Assembly: GCA_015057625.1 (NCBI GenBank)
Contig: SVDZ01000001.1
Location: forward strand, 20,689 to 84,688
DNA from: Lachnospiraceae bacterium
GTDB lineage: Bacteria > Bacillota > Clostridia > Lachnospirales > Lachnospiraceae
Reading direction: 5' to 3'
Length of the DNA: 64,000 bases
Each line of letters starts with the position of its first letter. Within the stretch, counting starts at the first letter, position 1. The notes beneath the pieces are model-generated. The model made no database searches. It saw only the letters and a list, made by a program, of their open reading frames with translations, and was not told where the DNA came from. A program made the position numbers and the translations under genes. Shown piece by piece: positions 44,047 to 53,816 of the stretch.

Positions 44047-46524
44047 CTAGTCCATTTTTACTGTTACTTTTTTCAAGTGCCAGATGTCGTCTACATATTC
44101 CTGAATTGTTCTGTCAGATGTAAACTTGCCGACATTAGCCACATTAAGAATTGCTGATTTAGCCCAACCCTTTTCATCTCTGTACATCTCCTCGATGCGT
44201 CTCTGAGCTTCTGCATAGGACTTGAAGTCTTTTAAGATGAAGTATCTGTCTGCTTTGTCAGTACTCAATGTGTTGAGCAATGAGTTATAGATATCACGGA
44301 ATCTCTCTGTATCATCAGGTGAGTAGAAGCCGTTGATAAGCTGCATAAGAACTTTTCTGATATCCATATCTTCGTTGAATATCTGCATTGGATCATATCC
44401 GCCGTTCTTCTCGTAATTGATTACTTCGTCTGAAGTAAGACCGAAGATTACTGCGTTTTCTTCTCCAACTTCCTCAACTATTTCAACGTTAGCTCCGTCC
44501 ATTGTACCGATTGTGATAGCACCGTTTAACATGAATTTCATGTTACCTGTTCCTGATGCTTCCTTTGATGCTGTAGAAATCTGCTCGCTGACATCAGCTG
44601 CAGCAAAAATCCACTCAGCATTTGAAACTCTGTAGTTTTCAATAAATACAACTTTGAGCTTTCCGTCAATTGACTCATCATTGTTGATTACGTCAGCAAC
44701 GCTGTTGATAAGTTTGATTGTCTGCTTTGCAATCTTATATCCTGCAGCTGCCTTAGCACCAAAGATAAATGTTCTTGGATAGAATTCCATATCAGGATGC
44801 TCTTTGATTTCGTTGTACATATACATAACATGAAGTATGTTGAGGAGCTGACGTTTGTACTCGTGAAGTCTCTTTACCTGTACATCGAAAATTGAACGTG
44901 GATCAACATCAATACCGTTGTGTTCTTTGATATATTTTGCAAGTCTTAACTTGTTCTGGTACTTGATGTTCATAAACTCTTTCTGACATTTCTTGTCATT
45001 TGCATAAACTTCAAGTTCCTTAATCTTTGAAAGATTTGTAATCCAGTCATTTCCAACCTTACTTGTAACCCAATCAGCAAGGAGTGGATTTCCGTGTAAG
45101 AGGAATCTTCTCTGTGTGATACCGTTAGTCTTGTTGTTGAACTTCTCAGGCATCATCTCATAGAAGTCTTTTAATTCCTGGTTCTTAAGAATTTCTGTGT
45201 GGAGTCTTGCAACACCGTTTACAGAATATCCTGCGCAGATAGCAAGGTTTGCCATCTTAACCTGACCGTCATAGATAATTGCCATCTTAGCTACCTTGCT
45301 GTGATCACCAGGGAACTTAGATTCAATTTCAATGACAAATCTTCTGTTGATTTCTTCTATAATCTGATAACATCTTGGAAGAAGTCTTGAGAAAAGTTCA
45401 ATAGGCCATTTCTCTAATGCTTCTGCCATGATTGTATGATTTGTGTAAGCTGTTGCGTGAGTAGTCACATACCATGCATCATCCCACTCAAGCATATATT
45501 CATCCATGAGCAATCTCATAAGCTCTGCAACTGCGAGAGTCGGATGAGTATCGTTCATCTGGAATACTACCTTTTCAGGAAGTTTTTTAATGTCATCATG
45601 CTTTGCAAGGTACTTCTTGATAGCTGTCTGTAAGCTGGCTGATACGAAGAAGTACTGCTGTTTAAGTCTTAATTCTTTACCTGCATAATGGTTGTCATTT
45701 GGATATAAAACTTCACAGATAGTTTTTGCAAGATTTTCCTGCTCAACTGCTGCCATATACTGTCCCTTATCGAACTCGTCAAGATTGAAGTGAACGATTG
45801 GTTCAGCATCCCATATTCTAAGTGTATTGACAACATTGTTACCGTATCCGACGATAGGCATATCGTAAGGAATAGCCTTAACTGCCTGATATCCGTCATG
45901 GATAAAGTAATTTCTTCCGTCTTTATTTTCTACACGCACATATCCGCCAAATTTAACTTCACATGCGTACTCTTCTCTCTTAATCTCCAATGGATTAGTA
46001 TGTCTCAACCAATCCTCAGGGATTTCCTTCTGATATCCGTTTTCGATTTTCTGCTGGAACATACCGTATTTGTAACGGATACCGCAACCGTAAGCCGGAT
46101 AGCCAAGAGTTGCAAGAGAGTCAAGGAAACAAGCTGCAAGTCTTCCAAGACCGCCGTTTCCAAGAGCTGCGTCAGGCTCCTGATCTTCAATAACATTGAG
46201 ATCAAGACCTAACTCCTCGATTGCCTCTTTTATTTCTTCTCTTGATGAGAGATTGATAATCATATTACCAAGGGCTCTACCCATTAAGAACTCCATAGAA
46301 AGATAGTAAACTGTCTTAACATCTTCCTTTTCAAATTCCTTCTGAGTAGCAATCCACTGATCAATAACTATATTTCTTACTGCATATGCCACAGCTACAA
46401 ACTTATGTCTGTCAGAAATCTCCTCAAGAGATTTTCTGTACATCATCTTTGCTGCTGCTCTTACTTCCTTTTTAAAAGCTTCTTTAAACTGCTCTTTTGC
46501 TATTATTTCTGAGCTTTTTGCCAT
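44047..46524 (-). CDS. glgP: Glycogen/maltodextrin phosphorylase
   Basis: Releases glucose-1-phosphate from alpha-1,4-glucan chains in the cytosol. 825 residues, normal for GT35. N-terminal YYLSMEFLMGRALGNMI and the GNGGLGRLAACFLDSLA block are present, with the pyridoxal-phosphate Lys in EASGTGNMKFMLNGA near residue 670 followed by GTMDGANVEI. No other glg or mal genes are adjacent; ileS lies just upstream on the same strand (18 bp), so read-through from the T-box promoter is possible. Confidence 0.97.
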   Translation of the reverse strand: MAKSSEIIAKEQFKEAFKKEVRAAAKMMYRKSLEEISDRHKFVAVAYAVRNIVIDQWIATQKEFEKEDVKTVYYLSMEFLMGRALGNMIINLSSREEIKEAIEELGLDLNVIEDQEPDAALGNGGLGRLAACFLDSLATLGYPAYGCGIRYKYGMFQQKIENGYQKEIPEDWLRHTNPLEIKREEYACEVKFGGYVRVENKDGRNYFIHDGYQAVKAIPYDMPIVGYGNNVVNTLRIWDAEPIVHFNLDEFDKGQYMAAVEQENLAKTICEVLYPNDNHYAGKELRLKQQYFFVSASLQTAIKKYLAKHDDIKKLPEKVVFQMNDTHPTLAVAELMRLLMDEYMLEWDDAWYVTTHATAYTNHTIMAEALEKWPIELFSRLLPRCYQIIEEINRRFVIEIESKFPGDHSKVAKMAIIYDGQVKMANLAICAGYSVNGVARLHTEILKNQELKDFYEMMPEKFNNKTNGITQRRFLLHGNPLLADWVTSKVGNDWITNLSKIKELEVYANDKKCQKEFMNIKYQNKLRLAKYIKEHNGIDVDPRSIFDVQVKRLHEYKRQLLNILHVMYMYNEIKEHPDMEFYPRTFIFGAKAAAGYKIAKQTIKLINSVADVINNDESIDGKLKVVFIENYRVSNAEWIFAAADVSEQISTASKEASGTGNMKFMLNGAITIGTMDGANVEIVEEVGEENAVIFGLTSDEVINYEKNGGYDPMQIFNEDMDIRKVLMQLINGFYSPDDTERFRDIYNSLLNTLSTDKADRYFILKDFKSYAEAQRRIEEMYRDEKGWAKSAILNVANVGKFTSDRTIQEYVDDIWHLKKVTVKMD

Positions 46525-46542
46525 AAATCTTTCCTCCTTAAT

Positions 46543-49500
46543 TTACAGCGCCTTCTCAACACTGAGTGTAACCTTTTCCCCATTTATATTCCATTCTTTG
46601 CTGTACTCACCAATTTTATCAAAAACGATTTCATTTGCCAACACTTCAGCTTTAATTTCGTCAGAATTGTCTGATAAAATCTGTTTTATCTTCTCATTTT
46701 GTTCAGCATAAACAATTATCTTATCCATAACTTCGAAATCAGCTTCTTTTCTCATTGTCTGAATTTTGCTGATGATTTCTCTCACGAAGCCCTCCTCGAT
46801 AAGTTCAGGAGAAAGTGTTGTCTCAAGTACTACTGTCATATTGTTGTTGCTCTCAGATACAAATCCTTCAACCTGTGCTGAATCGATAAGTAAATCTTCC
46901 TCTGCAAGTTCTACGTCAACACCGTCAAAGTTAAACTTGAGAACTCCTTCACTCTTAAGAGTAGCCATAGCCTCAATGCCATTTACATTTGCCAATGCTT
47001 CCTTAATCTTTCCGAGAACTTTACCGTACTTAGGCCCTACAGTCTTAAGCTGTGGTTTAAATGAGTAAGAAACAAGGTTACTTACATCATCAGTATATTC
47101 AACAGCCTTAACATTTAACTCTTCGGCAATGATATCTGTGAAGAACTGTGATAATTCAACATCTGTTTTGATCATCATCTTTCCGATTGGCTGTCTGTTC
47201 TTAATATTTGATGCATTTCTGCAGGCTCTACCCATAACAACTGCATTGAGTACCTGCTCCATGTCAGCTTCAAGTTCTGCATCAATCCATGCCTCATTTA
47301 CTTCAGGGAAGTCACAAAGATGGATACTCTCAGGAGCTGTCTCATCGATGCTCTTAACGAGGTTAAGGTAGATATCCTCTGTCATAAATGGAATCATAGG
47401 TGCTGCAGCTTTACTGATAGTAACAAGAGCTGTGTAAAGAGTCATGTAAGCATTGATTTTATCCTGCTCCATTCCCTTAGCCCAGAAACGTTCTCTTGAA
47501 CGTCTTACGTACCAGTTACTCATATCGTCAACGAAATCCTGAAGGAATCTTGCTGCTTCCGGAATCTTGTAGTTTGAGAGATTCTCATCTACTCCCTTAA
47601 CTGCTGAGTTAAGTTTTGAGAGAAGCCACTTATCCATAACAGGAAGTTTGTCGTATTCAAGTTCATATTTTGTTGCATCAAACTCGTCAATATTTGCGTA
47701 AAGTACGAAGAATGCGTATGTGTTCCAAAGTGTACCCATAAGCTTTCTCTGTCCTTCCATAACGAGTTTTCCTGAGAATCTCTTTGGAATCCATGGAGCT
47801 GATGCTGTGTAGAAATACCAACGGATAGCATCTGCACCGTATGTCTCAAGTGCCTCAAAAGGATCAACTGCATTTCCCTTAGACTTGCTCATCTTCTGTC
47901 CATTCTCATCCTGAACGTGTCCAAGAACAATTACGTTCTCATAAGGACTCTTGTTGAAGAGCAATGTAGATTCAGCCATAAGTGAATGGAACCATCCACG
48001 AGTCTGGTCTACAGCTTCTGAGATGAATTTTGCAGGGAACTGCTGCTCAAATAAATCTTTATTTTCGAATGGATAATGATGCTGTGCAAATGGCATTGCT
48101 CCTGAGTCAAACCAGCAGTCAAGTACTTCCGGCACACGATTCATTGTCTTTCCACAGTCAGGACATGCAAATGTAACTTCATCAATATATGGTCTGTGAA
48201 GTTCAACCTCTGCTGACTTTGGATCACCTGTCTTCTCAGCAAGCTCTGCACGGCTTCCGATACATTCTCTGTGTCCGCATTCACATTCCCAGATATTGAG
48301 AGGAGTACCCCAGTATCTGTTACGTGAGATAGCCCAGTCCTGAATATTTTCAAGCCAGTTACCGAAACGTCCTGATCCGATTGATTCAGGAATCCAGTTA
48401 ACTGTGTTGTTGTTTCTAATCAAATCGTCCTTAACTGCTGTCTCTTTGATGTACCATGACTCACGTGCATAGTAAATAAGCGGAGTATCACATCTCCAGC
48501 AGTGTGGATATTCATGCTCAAACTTTGGAGCGTCAAATAATAACTTTCTTGAAGAAAGGTCTTTGATAACCTCAGGATCAGCGCTAACTGCACCGTTGTC
48601 CATTTCCTCTTTAGTTGGTTTACAACGCATTCCACCAAATGGAGTCTCATCTAACATACATCCCTTGTCGTCAACCATCTGTACAAGTGGAAGGTCATAT
48701 TTACGTCCAACGTTTGCATCGTCTTCACCAAATGCAGGAGCGATGTGAACGATACCTGTACCATCTGACATAGTTACATAATCATCACATGTTACATAGA
48801 ATCCTTCCTTGCGCTGCTTATCAGCTTCAACCTTAGCACAATCATAGAGAGGCTCATAAGCCTTTCTCTCAAGGTCTGTACCCTTATATGTCTCGAGCAC
48901 TTCATATGCAGGGCCTTCTGCATCCTTGTCAAGAAGCTGTCCTAAAACCTTGTCAGCAAGAGCTTCTGCAAGATAGTATGTGTACCCGTCAACTGCTTTA
49001 ACTTTTAAGTATGTGTCTTTAGGGTTTACACAAAGAGCTACGTTTGATGGAAGTGTCCATGGAGTTGTGGTCCATGCAAGGAAATATGCATCCTCTCCTA
49101 CAACTTTGAAACGTACGATAGCTGAACGCTCTTTAACTGTCTTGTATCCCTGTGAAACCTCAGCTGATGAGAGAGGTGTTCCACAACGAGGGCAGTAAGG
49201 AACAATCTTAAATCCCTTGTAGAGAAGTCCCTTATCCCAAATAGTCTTAAGTGCCCACCACTCAGACTCAATAAAATTATCATCATATGTTACATATGGA
49301 TCATCCATATCAGCCCAAAATCCAACTGTACCTGAGAAATCCTCCCACATACCTTTGTATTTCCAAACAGATTCTTTACACTGCTTAATGAATGGCTCCA
49401 TACCGTATTCTTCAATCTGCTCTTTTCCGTTAAGTCCAAGAAGCTTTTCAACTTCTAATTCAACAGGGAGACCATGTGTATCCCAACCTGCCTTACGAGG

Positions 49501-49737
49501 AACATACTTACCCTTCATTGTCTGGAATCTTGGAATCATATCCTTGATTGTACGTGTCTCAACGTGACCAATGTGTGGCTTTCCGTTTGCTGTAGGAGGT
49601 CCGTCATAGAATGTATATGTCTCACATTCTTTTCTGTTCTCCATGCTCTTTCTGAAAATGTCATTTTCTTTCCAAAACTGTTCTACCTTTTTTTCTCTCT
49701 CAACAAAATTGAGGTCTGTAGATACTTTCTTGTACAT
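46543..49737 (-). CDS. ileS: Isoleucyl-tRNA synthetase
   Basis: Charges tRNA-Ile. 1064 residues, the long form resembling the eukaryotic-like IleS2 class, whose members are often less sensitive to mupirocin; the class is my judgement from length and motifs. The HIGH motif is PHIGH near residue 56 and KMSKS is KMSKSKGN near 620. The editing domain has TTPWTLPSN. The WDTHGLPVE stretch after HIGH fits the family. Start ATG follows AAAGGAG. Controlled by a T-box leader upstream, so expression should rise when tRNA-Ile is uncharged. Confidence 0.97.
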   Translation of the reverse strand: MYKKVSTDLNFVEREKKVEQFWKENDIFRKSMENRKECETYTFYDGPPTANGKPHIGHVETRTIKDMIPRFQTMKGKYVPRKAGWDTHGLPVELEVEKLLGLNGKEQIEEYGMEPFIKQCKESVWKYKGMWEDFSGTVGFWADMDDPYVTYDDNFIESEWWALKTIWDKGLLYKGFKIVPYCPRCGTPLSSAEVSQGYKTVKERSAIVRFKVVGEDAYFLAWTTTPWTLPSNVALCVNPKDTYLKVKAVDGYTYYLAEALADKVLGQLLDKDAEGPAYEVLETYKGTDLERKAYEPLYDCAKVEADKQRKEGFYVTCDDYVTMSDGTGIVHIAPAFGEDDANVGRKYDLPLVQMVDDKGCMLDETPFGGMRCKPTKEEMDNGAVSADPEVIKDLSSRKLLFDAPKFEHEYPHCWRCDTPLIYYARESWYIKETAVKDDLIRNNNTVNWIPESIGSGRFGNWLENIQDWAISRNRYWGTPLNIWECECGHRECIGSRAELAEKTGDPKSAEVELHRPYIDEVTFACPDCGKTMNRVPEVLDCWFDSGAMPFAQHHYPFENKDLFEQQFPAKFISEAVDQTRGWFHSLMAESTLLFNKSPYENVIVLGHVQDENGQKMSKSKGNAVDPFEALETYGADAIRWYFYTASAPWIPKRFSGKLVMEGQRKLMGTLWNTYAFFVLYANIDEFDATKYELEYDKLPVMDKWLLSKLNSAVKGVDENLSNYKIPEAARFLQDFVDDMSNWYVRRSRERFWAKGMEQDKINAYMTLYTALVTISKAAAPMIPFMTEDIYLNLVKSIDETAPESIHLCDFPEVNEAWIDAELEADMEQVLNAVVMGRACRNASNIKNRQPIGKMMIKTDVELSQFFTDIIAEELNVKAVEYTDDVSNLVSYSFKPQLKTVGPKYGKVLGKIKEALANVNGIEAMATLKSEGVLKFNFDGVDVELAEEDLLIDSAQVEGFVSESNNNMTVVLETTLSPELIEEGFVREIISKIQTMRKEADFEVMDKIIVYAEQNEKIKQILSDNSDEIKAEVLANEIVFDKIGEYSKEWNINGEKVTLSVEKAL

Positions 49738-49781
49738 TTTTTCTCCTTTCCCTGCTGTTTGATGGGTTGTTCATATATAAT

Positions 49782-50062
49782 AAGAAAGGCTTCCGCCCGA
49801 AAGGACGAAAGCCTATAAATAACTTCGTTATACCACCTTTACAGCATACTTAAGATTTACTTGCATATGTGTTCCCTGTAACGGGGGAAAACCGTCAGCG
49901 CCTACTAATCAAATGTTTTGATATAACACATCCAATCTTTGGGCTGCAACTCCGGAGTGATATTCATCAACCTACTACTCGTATCCGATTCACACCAACA
50001 TCGGACTCTCTGAAACTTTTGTAAGAGGACTACTGTCTCCATCTATGTCTTTAGCTTTTATA
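49782..50062 (-). promoter_or_regulatory. T-box leader of ileS (isoleucine specifier)
   Basis: On the minus strand the leader has the stem I features GACAGTAGTC and AGAGAGTCCG. A specifier region GAATATCAC holds the Ile codon ATC. The T-box sequence AAAGGTGGTATAACGAAG (49823-49840) has the UGGU that pairs with the tRNA 3' end ACCA. A terminator stem AGGCTTTCGTCC/GGGCGGAAGCCT (about 49788-49814) with T-rich tail follows. The T-box core departs from the usual AGGGTGGNACCGCG after UGGU. Confidence 0.9.
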
Positions 50063-50069
50063 CCGTTTC

Positions 50070-50098
50070 ATTTTAATCTAAGACCAAAACATTGTCAA
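50070..50098 (-). promoter_or_regulatory. Promoter of the ileS T-box transcript
   Basis: On the minus strand TTGACA (50093-50098), 17-bp spacer and TAAAAT (50070-50075), just before the T-box leader. Confidence 0.88.
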
Positions 50099-50134
50099 TA
50101 GGTGGTTTTAACCGCAATTATGAAATTGTATTTA

Positions 50135-53100
50135 CTATTTTTTCTTAGTAACTGTAACTTTGGTCCATTTACCATTTTTAATTCCTGCAGAAGTCTTTAC
50201 AAAAGCTCTGGCTTTTACATAATACTTCTTTCCTACTTTAAGCTTCTTAATGACTTTTTTAGTAGAAGTTGCAATTACTTTCTTTGTTTTTTTCTTGGTA
50301 AATTTCTTTGTTGTAGAATACCAAATCTCATATCCTGTTGCTCCATTAACAGCTTTAAGCTTAAGTGTTAACTTGCTGGCTTTTCTCTTAGCACTCTTAA
50401 TTTTAGTCTTTCCTACTTTTACTTCAGGTGCCTTAGTTGTAGGCGCAACTGTTGGTTTCTGTGTTACTTTTTCTGTAGGTTTTTCTGTAGGTTTCTCAGT
50501 TGGTTTTTCTGTAGGCTGTTCAACTGTGGTTGTCTCTTCAACATAGTCAGGATCTACTTCAAAGATGTTTGACATATATACTCCACCGTCTACAATTAAG
50601 AGGTAAGTTCCGTCAGCCTGTTTTTCGAATACCTGTCCATCAATTACATTTGATGCAAGTTTATATCCTTTGTCAGGAACAAACACAAATGTCAGTTCAT
50701 CTCCAACTTTACAGCTAATGTATCCACCGAAATTATTGTTTCCTACAAATCCGTCGAACTCTTCGAAGATTCCATATTTTACGCCATCCTCACCGCAGAT
50801 AATGTTACCGTCTTTGTCAGTTTCCGGATTACCTACATAAACATGACCGTTACGAGCAAACTGTTTGAGATAAACCTTACCATGCTGAACTGCATTTCTT
50901 CCATCACCATAATACCATTCAATATTTCTGCTTTTGTCAATATGTCTACGAACAAAAATGCTGTAACTTTCAGCCGCATCAACAGTCAATCTGTAGCTGC
51001 CATTCATTATATATCCTTCATAATCTTTTTCAGGCTCAATCATTTCCCCTCTGTCGAAGAATCCGTCATTGTTGAAATCTACATAGAGTTCATCTATACA
51101 CTCATCTTCAATAACTATTTCATTTTCTTCGTCATCTGATCCTACTTCAAAACTTAAGAAACGTGTTGGAGTAATAGTAACCTTTTTATCATAATTATCA
51201 CCCGGAACATTCGAATAATATGAAATCTTAATTGGCTCTTCTCCGTCATTTTCAACTTCACCGGCAGCTCCGTCATCCCATCCGCCGTATGGGTTGTTGT
51301 TGAACATTAAGAGCAATGGCTCTGTGTGGAAGATAGCGTCAACAATCTTGTCATTTCCATCTTCATTAATCACTTCACCATATATAACTGTTCCGTCTTC
51401 TTTAGTTCCTGCTTCACCCTGAACAAAAACATTTACAGTACTCTTGTTTGCATATTCTCTCATTACATGGAAAGCAAGCTCTATGTAAGCATTGTTACAA
51501 TCGCTGTCACATCCAATCGGAACCATTCCCTCATCTGACATAAATGCGAACGAACATCCGTCTTCGCTTGTAAGGGCCTCAATAACCGCCTGCTTATCTG
51601 CAATCTGAATCTCATTTCTGCCAAATTCACTCCTGTCCACAATAACCTTCAAATCAGTAGGTGAAATAGTATATCCTTCCTTAAATATGTACTTAAGTGT
51701 AACTATATCGCCAGGTTCAATTTTCTCATAGAGACTAAGGTCATCATTATAGGCATCTATATAATTCCAATCATTATCATTTATCTTGAATGCAAAAGCT
51801 TCCACTCCTTCATAATAGTTGTCCCAGGTTTCAGGATAAACATTGTATGAAAAATAGTATCCCTCTTCATATTGCCAATCTCCTTCAAAGAAAGCTTCCA
51901 CTCTGAGTCTTGTATATCGAGGAGAACCGTCCCAGTTTGTATCAATTACCCACTGTTCATTTTCACGGTCATACCATCTGCCCACAATATCATCTTTGCT
52001 GAGGGTAAATGTGTAAGAGCCGTCCTCATTTGCATTGAAGCCTTTCTCATATTCAGACTCCTCAAACTCATCGTAGACATATGCGAGATTTTGATATCTG
52101 ACTTCACCAATTCTGAAATCTCTCAAGATAAATCCATCATCCGGTATAAACTTAACTGTTACATCATCTGCATCTTCAGCCTGATAATTATACTTAGCAC
52201 CAAATCTCTCATCAACGTAACTGATTTCAGTGCCCGGTGTAATTTCAATCCTACCACCGTGGATGTTTTCAGGGCTGTCCATTTCTATCTGGAATTCCTC
52301 TTCAGGATTGTACTCGAAACTGTCGTAATCACTCCAGTATACCTGCAACTCATCTCTGCTATGATATGTGTATGAAAAATGCCATGTATTTTCATCCTCA
52401 TCATCGCAGTCATCTATTGCAAACTCTTCATCTCCAACGCGGTATGCATAATCACCTCTGTCTGTTATGACAAATACAACCGGCTCCGCTCCGCCTCTGT
52501 TTCCAAAAGAATCTATTTCTTCCTGTGTTGCTTCACTCCAGTCGAAATCATCCGGCATAGCAGGTTTCTCTACGAGATAGAAATCGTAGGTAACTCCGTC
52601 TTCTCCCATAAAGCCTTCCCAATTATCAGCCTTTACAGATTCCTCTTCACCGGCTTTCTGAATGTATACTGTTCCGTTCCATTCATCATATCCGACTCTG
52701 ATTGTCTTATTATAATCAAGTCCGTGGAATACTCTAAGTGTAGCATCTTCCTGTCTGTACTCAATCTGCTCAACATTCTGCTGTTTTCCTTCATCCCACT
52801 GATAATATACATTTTTAGTGTAATAATATACCACTATCTGATAATCATCATTACGCTCAATATCTTCTTCAAGAGTAATCTTTCCTGTAGTTTTGTTGTA
52901 ACTAATGTAGTCATTGTAACTCTCTCTAAGCTCGTTAGTTCTTGCTTCCTCATTCCACTCAAATCGACCTGCCTTAAGGAAGTTTGTTCCTGCAACAAAA
53001 TCATCGCCTGCTGATTCAAGCACAGGATTATCGCCGTCCATTACCACGCTTCCGTCTCCATTGTATTTGAGTTTTCCAAGATAAACATTTGTATCCTCAC

Positions 53101-53776
53101 CTTTTACCAGGTAGATATCACTTAAATTGTCAATCGACTCATAGAAGTATTCTCTCAAAGGCATTGTGTCATTTTGAAGGTTATTGGTATCATAAAATTC
53201 GTATCCTCTATGATTAACAATGTAGAAGAATGAGTATGTTTTACTATTCTTCTTATAAGAAAACTTATAACTTCCTGTTTTGATTACTCTGAAATATCTT
53301 ACAGGAACTGTCTCTCCCTCTCCAAAATATTTGTCAGCTTTTACTTCTCTTTTGTACCATCCCATATCATATTCTTCTTCAGTTGGGACATACTCTTCGA
53401 AATATCCGTCAAAAGAAGTTTTGGTAAATGTATACTGATTTTCCTTGGTTGGATCTATAATTTCCGAATTATAACCCAATTGCAAATCTTCCGGCGCTAT
53501 ATATTCAAATGTAGTGCTTGTGCCTGATCTCGTCGCAAAAACCGGCACCATCTCAAACTGATTTCCTACGCCACTGTAACTGTTTGAGTAGAGATGATCA
53601 ATAACAAAATCTTCACCCTCATAGAAGCATCCAGCACCGTAGAGTCCAGTATCATACTGTGGTGTATAATCCTCAGCTTTAATCTGTGTGGTTGGAATAT
53701 AGGTCACTATCATAGCAACTGCCAATACCGAAGCCATAACCTTTTTCAATGTCTGTTCTTTAATTATTTTTACCAT
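50135..53776 (-). CDS. Large acidic secreted protein with Lys-rich C-terminal FN3-like domain
   Basis: 1213 residues; the largest gene of the window and not recognised. Signal peptide about 1-35. Residues 36-1090 are strongly acidic and rich in Tyr, Trp, Asp and Glu, with many beta-type segments (ITPGTEISYVDERFGAKYNY, YVDFNNDGFFDRGE) that look like repeated all-beta domains. No hydrolase motif is seen. A PTEKPTEKPTEK linker precedes the Lys-rich FN3-like domain (about 1120-1213), closely similar to the tail of the GH16 protein at 1952-3712. It probably sits on the cell surface or in the matrix. The start is ATG after AAAGGAGGT. No clear terminator separates it from the ileS promoter. Confidence 0.78.
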   Translation of the reverse strand: MVKIIKEQTLKKVMASVLAVAMIVTYIPTTQIKAEDYTPQYDTGLYGAGCFYEGEDFVIDHLYSNSYSGVGNQFEMVPVFATRSGTSTTFEYIAPEDLQLGYNSEIIDPTKENQYTFTKTSFDGYFEEYVPTEEEYDMGWYKREVKADKYFGEGETVPVRYFRVIKTGSYKFSYKKNSKTYSFFYIVNHRGYEFYDTNNLQNDTMPLREYFYESIDNLSDIYLVKGEDTNVYLGKLKYNGDGSVVMDGDNPVLESAGDDFVAGTNFLKAGRFEWNEEARTNELRESYNDYISYNKTTGKITLEEDIERNDDYQIVVYYYTKNVYYQWDEGKQQNVEQIEYRQEDATLRVFHGLDYNKTIRVGYDEWNGTVYIQKAGEEESVKADNWEGFMGEDGVTYDFYLVEKPAMPDDFDWSEATQEEIDSFGNRGGAEPVVFVITDRGDYAYRVGDEEFAIDDCDDEDENTWHFSYTYHSRDELQVYWSDYDSFEYNPEEEFQIEMDSPENIHGGRIEITPGTEISYVDERFGAKYNYQAEDADDVTVKFIPDDGFILRDFRIGEVRYQNLAYVYDEFEESEYEKGFNANEDGSYTFTLSKDDIVGRWYDRENEQWVIDTNWDGSPRYTRLRVEAFFEGDWQYEEGYYFSYNVYPETWDNYYEGVEAFAFKINDNDWNYIDAYNDDLSLYEKIEPGDIVTLKYIFKEGYTISPTDLKVIVDRSEFGRNEIQIADKQAVIEALTSEDGCSFAFMSDEGMVPIGCDSDCNNAYIELAFHVMREYANKSTVNVFVQGEAGTKEDGTVIYGEVINEDGNDKIVDAIFHTEPLLLMFNNNPYGGWDDGAAGEVENDGEEPIKISYYSNVPGDNYDKKVTITPTRFLSFEVGSDDEENEIVIEDECIDELYVDFNNDGFFDRGEMIEPEKDYEGYIMNGSYRLTVDAAESYSIFVRRHIDKSRNIEWYYGDGRNAVQHGKVYLKQFARNGHVYVGNPETDKDGNIICGEDGVKYGIFEEFDGFVGNNNFGGYISCKVGDELTFVFVPDKGYKLASNVIDGQVFEKQADGTYLLIVDGGVYMSNIFEVDPDYVEETTTVEQPTEKPTEKPTEKPTEKVTQKPTVAPTTKAPEVKVGKTKIKSAKRKASKLTLKLKAVNGATGYEIWYSTTKKFTKKKTKKVIATSTKKVIKKLKVGKKYYVKARAFVKTSAGIKNGKWTKVTVTKKK

Positions 53777-53816
53777 CTTGAAAACCTCCTTTGCATTTAT
53801 TTGCCTAAAATAGCAT

